A stretch of 64,000 bases of DNA. It comes from Paenibacillus hexagrammi. GTDB lineage: Bacteria; Bacillota; Bacilli; Paenibacillales; NBRC-103111. The DNA is taken from positions 1,984,001 to 2,048,000 of the forward strand of contig NZ_CP090978.1 of assembly GCF_021513275.1 (NCBI RefSeq). Reading direction: 5' to 3'. The translations under genes and the position numbers were made by a program. The notes beneath the pieces are model-generated. The model worked only from the letters and a program-made list of their open reading frames with translations, was not told the origin of the DNA and did not search any database. Shown piece by piece: positions 58,173 to 64,000 of this stretch (position 1 is the first letter of the stretch; each line of letters opens with the position of its first letter).

Positions 58173-58382
58173 CTACTTTTGAAATCCGGACAGCTGTTGT
58201 TCAGCGATTTGCACGAGGCGTTTGGTAATGTGTCCGCCAACAGCTCCTGCATCACGTGTAGCAAGGTGTCCGTTGTATCCATTAGGGGAGAGGGGAACAC
58301 CAATTTCCTGAGCGACTTCAACCTTCAGTTGATCTAGAGCTGCCTTTGCTTGTTGTACGACTAAAGTATTGTTGCTAGCCAT
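58173..58382 (-). CDS. Alpha/beta-type small acid-soluble spore protein
   Basis: 69 residues from ATG 58382. The pattern N-N-T-L-V-V-x-Q-A-x-x-A-L-D-Q-L-K-x-E-V-A-Q-E-I-G-V and the C-terminal GGHITKRLVQIAEQQLSG are the conserved helices of alpha/beta SASPs, which coat spore DNA and protect it. Most members have G-S-V-G-G-E-I-T-K; here the segment is DAGAVGGHITK, so the usual Glu of the GPR protease cleavage site is replaced by His, and the alignment of the site is worth checking. A sigma-G-like promoter lies upstream. Confidence 0.9.
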   Translation of the reverse strand: MASNNTLVVQQAKAALDQLKVEVAQEIGVPLSPNGYNGHLATRDAGAVGGHITKRLVQIAEQQLSGFQK

Positions 58383-58414
58383 TCTCAATCATCTCCTTTG
58401 TTTTGGTACACACC

Positions 58415-58444
58415 TATTATGTGAATGTTCAGATAATTTATACA
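58415..58444 (-). promoter_or_regulatory. Sigma-G-like promoter of the SASP gene
   Basis: On the minus strand TGTATA and CATAATA are separated by 17 bp, close to the sigma-G consensus TGAATA-N17-CATACTA. The -10 box is about 33 bp from the start codon. Confidence 0.65.
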
Positions 58445-58529
58445 TGAGCATGTTTCATCTTCCTGTGAATATATATGAGGCGAAGCAACCTAATCTGAAT
58501 TATTGTCAAGCCGATAGGAGGAATCCGAA

Positions 58530-58856
58530 ATGAATCGGTCCGAGGTCATTTTGGAATTGCAGCTTGTCCCGGAATTGCTTAAACAGGCGGAGGCGATTTA
58601 TGCTGATGCAGTGACTGAGCTTGCGTGGGCGAAACATGAGCTGTTGTCCAAGGAGTGCGAGGTTATTGGAGAAGGATTGGTAAGCGGAAAGAACGAACAG
58701 CAGCGTCAGGCTGAAATGTGGCCCTATACGAAGGAGCTTCAAAAAAAGGTCCTACAGGTAGAAGCCGCTTTGGAGCAAACGAAGGTGGAGTACCATTTTT
58801 ATAAGAGGAAGCTGGAGAACCTACAGACAATCGCGAGATTAATGACTATATTGTAA
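58530..58856 (+). CDS. Hypothetical coiled-coil protein, 108 aa
   Basis: ATG 58530 with AGGAGG 9 nt upstream. The whole protein is predicted helical with long charged heptad-like stretches (TKELQKKVLQVEAALEQTKV) and few aromatic residues. No signal or TM segment. Not recognised; perhaps a small coiled-coil cytosolic or coat protein. Confidence 0.6.
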   Translation: MNRSEVILELQLVPELLKQAEAIYADAVTELAWAKHELLSKECEVIGEGLVSGKNEQQRQAEMWPYTKELQKKVLQVEAALEQTKVEYHFYKRKLENLQTIARLMTIL

Positions 58857-59005
58857 TTGAGAGGAATTCATCTGCAATCGAACCCGGTTGCGGATATTTT
58901 TTTGTGAAAAAATCTCCCTGCGACATGTTTACCCTGGAATTTACTTGCACAATATAAGGGTAGATTTTTGTAAGTACATAGAAAAGCAGAAGGAGCATTT
59001 AAACG

Positions 59006-59557
59006 ATGAAATCCAAAAAACTACTCATGTCCGCCAGCGTTTTGCTGTTTACTTTAAGTGGATGCCAAAGCGCTAACATGGCTGCGTCTGCAGAAGCGGC
59101 TGCTCCGCCAAGTGTAGTGAATGTTGCAATTGTTGGGACAGCAGGCAAGCAAATCGGAACGGCCAAGCTTCAGCAAGTAGCAGAAGGTGTCCGCATTCAG
59201 CTCGAGGTCACTGGGCTTAAGCCAGGTGTGCATGGCTTTCATATTCATGAAAAGGGTGTGTGCGAAGCTCCTGACTTTACTTCGGCGGGAGGACATTTGA
59301 ATCCGCTGCATAAGCAGCATGGCTTCAAAAATCCTAAAGGTCCACATGCAGGAGATCTGCCTAATCTGACGGTGGATTCACAGGGTAACGGACGGATGGA
59401 TGTCATTTCCAAAGAGGTAGTCCTTCTTCCGGACAAGCCTAATTCGTTGTTCAAACCGGGCGGCACTAGCCTGGTGATACATGAACAGCCTGATGATATG
59501 GTATCGGACCCAGCAGGTAACTCAGGCAAAAGAGTCGCATGCGGAGTTGTGAAATAG
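59006..59557 (+). CDS. sodC: Cu/Zn superoxide dismutase lipoprotein
   Basis: The 183-residue lipoprotein has lipobox LSGC (Cys20). The Cu/Zn SOD ligands are all visible: His79 and His81 (GFHIHEKG), bridging His97 (GGHLNP), His114 and Asp117 (GPHAGDLPN) and His159 (LVIHEQPDD), plus the Cys86/Cys179 disulfide and the active-site Arg176 (GKRVACG). It therefore looks active, dismutating superoxide outside the membrane. It starts behind AGAAGGAG and lies 21 bp before the next gene. Confidence 0.92.
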   Translation: MKSKKLLMSASVLLFTLSGCQSANMAASAEAAAPPSVVNVAIVGTAGKQIGTAKLQQVAEGVRIQLEVTGLKPGVHGFHIHEKGVCEAPDFTSAGGHLNPLHKQHGFKNPKGPHAGDLPNLTVDSQGNGRMDVISKEVVLLPDKPNSLFKPGGTSLVIHEQPDDMVSDPAGNSGKRVACGVVK

Positions 59558-59578
59558 TCAAAGGGGCGTCGATGTAGC

Positions 59579-60091
59579 ATGATAAAAACACAAGACCTAA
59601 AGCTTCAAATGGACGAGTTGACCAAACAAAACGACATGGTACTGATCGAACTGGAGCAGGTAAAGAAAATGCTCCTGGGAAGTTCAGGATCACAAGGATC
59701 ACAAGGATCACAAGGAGGCCAAGGGTCCCAGGACTCCCAAGGCGGTAGTGGGCAAAAAGGCGGGCAGCAGCAGGCGTCAGGACAGGACCAACAGTCGCAG
59801 GCAGGGGGCGGAGGTCAGGGGCAGCAGTCCCAGCAGTCTGCGCAATCCGGAAAAAGCAGTGGTGGTTCAGGCGGCGGTCAAGTGTCTGATTTGGCGTACG
59901 AGCTGCTTAAAATCAAGGATATGGTGGATAAACTGGAGCAAAAAACCGCCAAATACGTTAGTGACCAATCTAGCGGTTCTATGACAGAAAAAGACGCCGT
60001 CAACCTTGTTCTGACACTCATGAACGGCATGGTAGATTGGGCCAGTGAGTTCGTTCTAAGTAAAAGTTCGGGATCGGATCAATTGCAATAA
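59579..60091 (+). CDS. Gly/Ser/Gln-rich linker protein with helical ends
   Basis: 170 residues: an N-terminal coiled coil (1-32, DELTKQNDMVLIELEQVKKM), a disordered linker rich in Gly, Ser and Gln (about 34-98), and a C-terminal helical domain (about 100-165, LAYELLKIKDMVDKLEQKTA). The linker DNA starts with three near-exact 9-bp repeats (GGATCACAA), prone to length change. ATG 59579 follows AAAGGGGC. It may be cotranscribed with sodC. Function unknown; the shape suits a scaffold or spore-coat component. Confidence 0.6.
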   Translation: MIKTQDLKLQMDELTKQNDMVLIELEQVKKMLLGSSGSQGSQGSQGGQGSQDSQGGSGQKGGQQQASGQDQQSQAGGGGQGQQSQQSAQSGKSSGGSGGGQVSDLAYELLKIKDMVDKLEQKTAKYVSDQSSGSMTEKDAVNLVLTLMNGMVDWASEFVLSKSSGSDQLQ

Positions 60092-60094
60092 GAC

Positions 60095-60121
60095 AAAAGG
60101 ACCGCTTGTGCGGTTCTTTTT
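60095..60121 (+). terminator. Terminator
   Basis: AGGACCGC pairs with GCGGTTCT around TTGT, flanked by an A tract and T tract. Confidence 0.8.
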
Positions 60122-60278
60122 GTCGAATTGGCATGTTTTCGATTAATTTTCCTTTATATCTCTTTAATTTAATTTTTAGAGGTTTCGACAATATGCACTT
60201 ATTTACAGAATCTGTAATGACCGATAAAGTATAGGGTAGAAGAGAGAGAGAACAAATTGTGAAACGAGGTGTGGAAGC

Positions 60279-60461
60279 GTGAGAGAGATTGATATTGATC
60301 TGGTATTAAAACAGCTGGGCATTCAACGGAAGGAATGGCAGCAATGGCTGGGCGGGCAAGAGCAAGAGGATCGTATATGTTTTGGGCAGGAAGAAGAGCA
60401 GGTGTTGCCCATGATGAACGCCGAGGATTCGCTTTCGGTAGTGGTAGAGACGTCGTTATAG
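60279..60461 (+). CDS. Small hypothetical protein, 60 aa
   Basis: GTG 60279 with GAGGTG 7 nt upstream. The protein is acidic and helical (IDLVLKQLGIQRKEWQQWLG), with the remainder rich in Gln and Glu. Not recognised. The start codon and low complexity leave room for doubt. Confidence 0.45.
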   Translation: MREIDIDLVLKQLGIQRKEWQQWLGGQEQEDRICFGQEEEQVLPMMNAEDSLSVVVETSL

Positions 60462-60556
60462 ATTGCGAACGCAGCCGAAATACATATCTTCTTGCGGTTG
60501 TTCTACTGATTGAATTTGTATTCTCTTTACGAAATCATACATAGTATTCACGAAGG

Positions 60557-60584
60557 AAAGAATGGGACAAGCCCATTCTTTTTT
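60557..60584 (+). terminator. Terminator upstream of the glycosylation operon
   Basis: AAGAATGGG pairs with CCCATTCTT around ACAAG, followed by T. Between it and the GT2 gene there is about 100 bp that should hold the operon promoter. Confidence 0.75.
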
Positions 60585-60686
60585 GCGTTTGCAGCGATCT
60601 TCACTTTGGTGAATCCGTGTTTATTTCCATCTATTCCCGGGTATCCTTGTTATAGTAATAGGCAGTTGGAGGAGGAATCGTAAGAC

Positions 60687-61385
60687 ATGAGGCTGCTTGT
60701 CATTATTCCGGCTTTCAATGAGGAAGAAAGTATCGGGCAGGTTGTTCGGTCGATTAAACACGCTGTGCATAAAGCAGATATCTTGGTAGTCAACGATGGT
60801 TCCACAGACCGCACTTCTGAAGTGGCTAGAGCAACCGGTGTAGCGGCTGTTATTGATTTGCCTGTCAATTTAGGCATTGGCGGGGCGATGCAGACGGGCT
60901 ATCTATACGCCTACCGGAAGGGCTATGACATCGCTGTTCAAACGGATGCTGACGGGCAGCACGATGCGGCTGAGTTGAGTAAAATCGTGGAGCCCATCAT
61001 GACCGGTCAAGCGGACTGCTGCATTGGGTCCCGTTTCTTGGAACGAACCGAATACCGTTCGGCATGGAGCCGCAGAATGGGCATCTGGTTCTTCACATGG
61101 ATGATTGAGTGGATGATCGGCAAGACCTATACCGACCCAACCTCAGGATTTAGAGCGGTAAATCGGGACATTATTCGATTATTTGCCGATTATTACCCGG
61201 AGGATTATCCGGAAGTGGAAGCGATTATGCTGCTGGAAAGACAAAGATATCGTGTCATGGAGACTTCGGTCCTGATGCATTCAAGACAAGCGGGCCGTTC
61301 TTCGATTACACCGCTGAAGTCCTTATATTACATGTTGAAAGTATCATTGGCGGTTTGTATAACAAGAATTCGCAATGTGAGCTGA
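60687..61385 (+). CDS. Family 2 glycosyltransferase (DPM1/undecaprenyl-phosphate type)
   Basis: The 232-residue GT2 has the nucleotide-sugar fold: IIPAFNEEESIG, VVNDGSTDRT, the metal motif TDADGQHD and SRF(L)E followed by TSGFRAVNRD. A C-terminal amphipathic segment (LYYMLKVSLAVCITRI) probably associates with the membrane. It likely makes a lipid-phosphate-linked sugar for use outside the cell. It heads a four-gene operon with a DUF2304 protein, a DMT-type protein and a GT39-like transferase. Confidence 0.88.
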   Translation: MRLLVIIPAFNEEESIGQVVRSIKHAVHKADILVVNDGSTDRTSEVARATGVAAVIDLPVNLGIGGAMQTGYLYAYRKGYDIAVQTDADGQHDAAELSKIVEPIMTGQADCCIGSRFLERTEYRSAWSRRMGIWFFTWMIEWMIGKTYTDPTSGFRAVNRDIIRLFADYYPEDYPEVEAIMLLERQRYRVMETSVLMHSRQAGRSSITPLKSLYYMLKVSLAVCITRIRNVS

Positions 61386-61390
61386 TAACG

Positions 61391-61735
61391 ATGAATATTT
61401 ATTTATTTGGTATTGTGTTTTGTTTGATGTTTGTGTTTATCACGGTGGAGCTCATTAGAAGGCAAAAGCTGCAGGAGCAGTATGCACTGCTATGGCTGAC
61501 ACTGGGTGCTGTAATGGTTCTGTTTAGCTTCTTTCCCGACATATTGAATCCGCTGTCTCACTTCGTGAGAATTTACTACGCACCATCCCTGCTCTTTCTG
61601 GTAGGTCTGCTGTTCTCACTGGTGTTCATTATGCATCTGACGATTGTTATTTCGAAGCTGCATCGAAGGCTAACCAGACTTGTCCAAGAAGTATCCTTGC
61701 TCCAGGAGCAGCTTAAGAACGGGGGGGCGGAATAA
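61391..61735 (+). CDS. DUF2304 family membrane protein
   Basis: 114 residues from ATG 61391. Three TM helices: YLFGIVFCLMFVFITVEL, LWLTLGAVMVLFSFF and LLFLVGLLFSLVFIMHL, followed by a charged coiled-coil tail (RLTRLVQEVSLLQEQL). The L-x-E-x-Y-A-L-L-W-L motif is typical of DUF2304, which regularly accompanies GT2 genes of this type. Function unknown; perhaps an accessory subunit of the glycosylation system. Confidence 0.82.
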   Translation: MNIYLFGIVFCLMFVFITVELIRRQKLQEQYALLWLTLGAVMVLFSFFPDILNPLSHFVRIYYAPSLLFLVGLLFSLVFIMHLTIVISKLHRRLTRLVQEVSLLQEQLKNGGAE

Positions 61736-62085
61736 TGGCAATTTCCCCGTTACTTTTGGTGGGCATCAATGTCATGCTTCTTGTGGCTGGTCAAATTTTG
61801 TGGAAGCTGGCGCTGACTCGGACGCCTTTGAATGGGTGGGATAGCCTTGGCTCTGTCCTGGTGCAGCCCTATCTGCTGCTCGGTTGTCTTCTTTATGGTG
61901 CAGCAACTCTGCTTTGGTTCTATGCACTCAGCAGATTCGATCTTAGCCGCGTCTATCCTCTACAGTCGTTTGCTTATGTGCTGGGGGCTTTGTGCGGACT
62001 TCTCGTATTTAAAGAGACGCTGACTACTTCTCAATGGATGGGCTTGTTCCTTCTGGTTGGCGGAGCATTTATGCTAGCGAAATAA
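61735..62085 (+). CDS. Small DMT/EamA-type protein, probable sugar-lipid flippase
   Basis: The 116-residue, four-TM protein resembles ArnE/EmrE-like halves of the drug/metabolite transporter superfamily: LVAGQILWKLAL in TM1, LLWFYALSRFDLSRVYPLQS and the C-terminal GLFLLVGGAFMLAK. The start overlaps the previous stop (TAATG). In a GT2-DMT-GT39 setting it would carry the lipid-linked sugar across the membrane; this is inferred by analogy with ArnEF. Confidence 0.8.
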   Translation: MAISPLLLVGINVMLLVAGQILWKLALTRTPLNGWDSLGSVLVQPYLLLGCLLYGAATLLWFYALSRFDLSRVYPLQSFAYVLGALCGLLVFKETLTTSQWMGLFLLVGGAFMLAK

Positions 62086-62101
62086 AGGAGGAATCCGAAT
62101 T

Positions 62102-63313
62102 TTGAATAAAGGCACATGGATAGGCTTGATTCTGCTGCTTGGGGTTGCTTTGTACCTGCGGTTGGATTACGTGTTACAGGCAGATTATACGCCACTGGAA
62201 TGGGATCAGCTCGAATATACCAAGACAGCCATTCAATTGTTGGAAAAAGGCATTTATGCTTATCGGGACACGGAGCCGAATACGTTGGTTACCCCGGGCT
62301 GGCCGATGATGCTGGCGGCGATTTTTAGCATCACAGGCTATGAGCCTCTTGAACCTGCGTTAATGGTCGTTCGGATTGTGAACTGTGTAATCGCGTTGGG
62401 GGCTATTGTCTTGATCTTTTTGATTGGACGCAGACTGATGAATGCCATGACCGGGGTTCTTGCAGCAGCATTTGCTGCGATTTATCCTTCCTATGTATGG
62501 TCTGCATCTCTAGTGCTGACGGAAGTTCCTTTTCTCACCGCGTTCACAGGCCTAATTTACATGCAGGTTCGCATCATACAGGATAATAAAAGGAGAGATC
62601 ATATCCTTGCAGGTATCCTTCTAGGGATCTGTGTGCTGTTTCGGCCGAATTCGCTTCCTATGGCGATCGTGCCGTACCTAATTCTATGGAGTCAAGCAAG
62701 GAAAATACAAATAAAGCCGGCCCTATGGGCAGCGGCTTCATTCGCGATCGTTATGCTTCCTTGGTGGATTCGCAACATGGTGACGTTTCATGAGTTCATA
62801 TTTATTGCAAAAGGAGAAGCGGGTAACCCATTCTTAGGAGGAACCGACCCATACTTTCGAGGCACCATCGATTGGAATCATATTGACCCTGATAAACAGT
62901 TTGCAGCAGGAGTGGAGCGAATTAAGGAAGGGCTAAAGACGGAGCCGCTGCTGTGGCTTCGCTGGCTGACGATTGGCAAGCTGCATGCTTTTTATAAAAC
63001 AATGTGGGTGGGCCCGTATCCGTTTTCAATTCCACAGTGGTATGCTCATCTGTTGGAGCGGTTACATGATTATTTGGTCCATCTTGGATCGCTGGCTTTG
63101 TTGCTATTCAGCCGCAGGGATACATCCATACGTTACTTAGCTGTTGGTTTATTCGTGTTTCTTGGCATCCATATGCTCTTTATCCCAGTAGATCGATATT
63201 TGTATGGGATGCTGCCATTCCTTATGCTGGGAACCGCTTATTTTATCACACAGACTTATCAATTAGTGCGTTTGGCAATCATTAGTGCTCTGCTGCAGCG
63301 GAAGGGGATTTAA
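62102..63313 (+). CDS. GT39-like (ArnT/PMT) membrane glycosyltransferase
   Basis: 403 residues starting at TTG 62102 with AGGAGG 10 nt upstream. It has about nine to eleven TM helices. The first loop carries EWDQLEYTK (33-41), the acidic pair of GT-C enzymes, and TPGWPMMLA. A C-terminal IPVDRYLYGMLPFLML block is usual. It would transfer the sugar from the lipid carrier to an extracellular acceptor such as a teichoic acid or protein; the acceptor is unknown. It overlaps the convergent CBS gene by 32 bp. Confidence 0.85.
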   Translation: MNKGTWIGLILLLGVALYLRLDYVLQADYTPLEWDQLEYTKTAIQLLEKGIYAYRDTEPNTLVTPGWPMMLAAIFSITGYEPLEPALMVVRIVNCVIALGAIVLIFLIGRRLMNAMTGVLAAAFAAIYPSYVWSASLVLTEVPFLTAFTGLIYMQVRIIQDNKRRDHILAGILLGICVLFRPNSLPMAIVPYLILWSQARKIQIKPALWAAASFAIVMLPWWIRNMVTFHEFIFIAKGEAGNPFLGGTDPYFRGTIDWNHIDPDKQFAAGVERIKEGLKTEPLLWLRWLTIGKLHAFYKTMWVGPYPFSIPQWYAHLLERLHDYLVHLGSLALLLFSRRDTSIRYLAVGLFVFLGIHMLFIPVDRYLYGMLPFLMLGTAYFITQTYQLVRLAIISALLQRKGI

Positions 63314-63710
63314 ACATTTGCTGGGCACAATACTCAATAATATCACTTCGGCGAACGATGCCAATGAATTTGTCGGAATCATCTACGACGGGTACAAAGT
63401 TTTGCACCTTCGCTAGCTCAATCAAATCTTCCATGTCGGCATGAATGTGTACGGGTCTATTCTTCATACGCAGCGGCACTTCCTGGAGAAGATGGCGATG
63501 GGCATTGTCGAAGCTGATGCCTTCGGCATTTTTTAGAAACCAAAGCAAGTCTCCTTCGGTTACAGTCCCCACATAGTGACCGCTTTCAGACAAAATAGGT
63601 ACGGCTGTGTATCTGTGGTATTCCATTCGTTCTAAGGTTTGCCGAAGTGTGGCTTGCATGGTGGTTGTGATCACATCGGACTTAGGTAAAAGAAAAAACG
63701 CAATATTCAT
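63282..63710 (-). CDS. CBS-domain protein
   Basis: 142 residues with two CBS domains (about 10-62 and 75-130): YHRYTAVPILSESGHYVGTV with TEGDLLW in the first and FVPVVDDSDKFIGIVRRSDI in the second. CBS pairs bind adenosyl nucleotides (AMP, ATP, c-di-AMP) and act as sensors. It carries no output domain. Start: GGGAG 9 nt before ATG 63710. Confidence 0.87.
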   Translation of the reverse strand: MNIAFFLLPKSDVITTTMQATLRQTLERMEYHRYTAVPILSESGHYVGTVTEGDLLWFLKNAEGISFDNAHRHLLQEVPLRMKNRPVHIHADMEDLIELAKVQNFVPVVDDSDKFIGIVRRSDIIEYCAQQMFKSPSAAAEH

Positions 63711-63813
63711 CCATCAAAACTCCCTTTGTACAGGATCATACTTCACTATTGTAGCAAAAAGCGTGAATAGAATCTAAATCTGCGTCGGATTCTAAGAGAG
63801 AGGTGATCCATAG

Positions 63814-64000
63814 ATGAATCGAGCGATAGTAACGGCATTGGTAGCAATAGGTGCGGCACAGGCTATGAAGGTTCCATTGACATTTGCCAAGACAAGAGAG
63901 TGGGACTGGTCACAGTTGATTCAAACAGGCGGTATGCCTAGCTCCCATTCGGCCGGAGTAGCATCCTTGGCATCCTACATTGGTTTTAAGAGAGGGATCT
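63814..64000 (+). CDS. YuiD family (DUF212) membrane protein, 5' part
   Basis: The frame begins at ATG 63814, 8 nt after AGAGAGGTG, and runs out of the window after 62 codons. The segment MKVPLTFAKTREWDWSQLIQ followed by TGGMPSSHSAGVASL is the phosphatase-like signature of the divergent PAP2-related DUF212 family (B. subtilis YuiD). The rest lies outside. Confidence 0.85.
   Translation, partial: MNRAIVTALVAIGAAQAMKVPLTFAKTREWDWSQLIQTGGMPSSHSAGVASLASYIGFKRGI

Overview
The window looks like a chromosome segment of a spore-forming, motile, polysaccharide-degrading Firmicute, most likely Paenibacillus or a close relative. Evidence: a PyrR-attenuated pyr operon, a lysidine-type tRNA-Ile(CAU), an alpha/beta-type SASP behind a sigma-G-like promoter, a YjcZ-family peptide, a bacillithiol deacetylase, an SLH protein, and large secreted enzymes with cohesin, FIVAR and dockerin modules. 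Base composition is moderate (mid to high 40s % G+C by eye), with GC-rich patches in pyrF and in the 3' part of the gene at 32.2 kb.

Layout. 0-9.3 kb: end of a MarR-type regulator, then a pyrimidine operon (PyrR leader, pyrR-pyrB-pyrC-carA-carB-pyrF-pyrE) without pyrP, pyrK or pyrD. Two ARG-box-like operators lie just upstream of carA. 9.3-14.4 kb: a cyclic-di-GMP-I riboswitch driving a YjfB-like motility peptide, a TetR/SDR pair with matching 16-bp operators, dapA, a GNAT acetyltransferase and an M20 dipeptidase. 14.5-30.7 kb: two transport cassettes in tandem. The first is MacAB-like (ATPase, lipoprotein fusion protein, large FtsX permease, second ATPase, family 1 solute-binding lipoprotein, secreted repeat protein). 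The second is an RND pump (RND, lipoprotein fusion protein, second secreted repeat protein). The two terminal secreted proteins appear to be paralogs with no function I recognise. 30.8-36.9 kb: a 2H phosphoesterase, three tRNAs, a possible YkuD-like secreted protein, an SLH protein, a broken hydrolase and an NhaC antiporter. 37.0-41.0 kb: an IS21-family element (istA-istB, 5-bp ACGTA target duplication) inside yojF, directly before bshB2. 41.5-53.3 kb: a polysaccharide locus with a GH92 mannosidase (broken by frameshifts), a multi-Ig cohesin-FIVAR-dockerin protein, an AraC regulator and a GH43 enzyme with the same C-terminal tail; both 5' regions carry cre-like sites. 53.4-60.6 kb: mostly small proteins, many probably spore-associated, plus a metallophosphoesterase, a secreted propeller-like protein and a Cu/Zn superoxide dismutase lipoprotein. 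60.7-63.3 kb: a glycosylation operon (GT2, DUF2304, small DMT/EamA protein, GT39-like), then a CBS protein and the start of a YuiD (DUF212) gene.

A pervasive feature is single missing bases, nearly all in G or C runs: pyrF, the first ABC ATPase, the RND fusion protein (two), the hydrolase (two), GH92 (three or four), the metallophosphoesterase and the yojF 3' piece. All are deletions, so I read them mainly as sequencing or assembly errors. The affected genes are probably intact in the organism.
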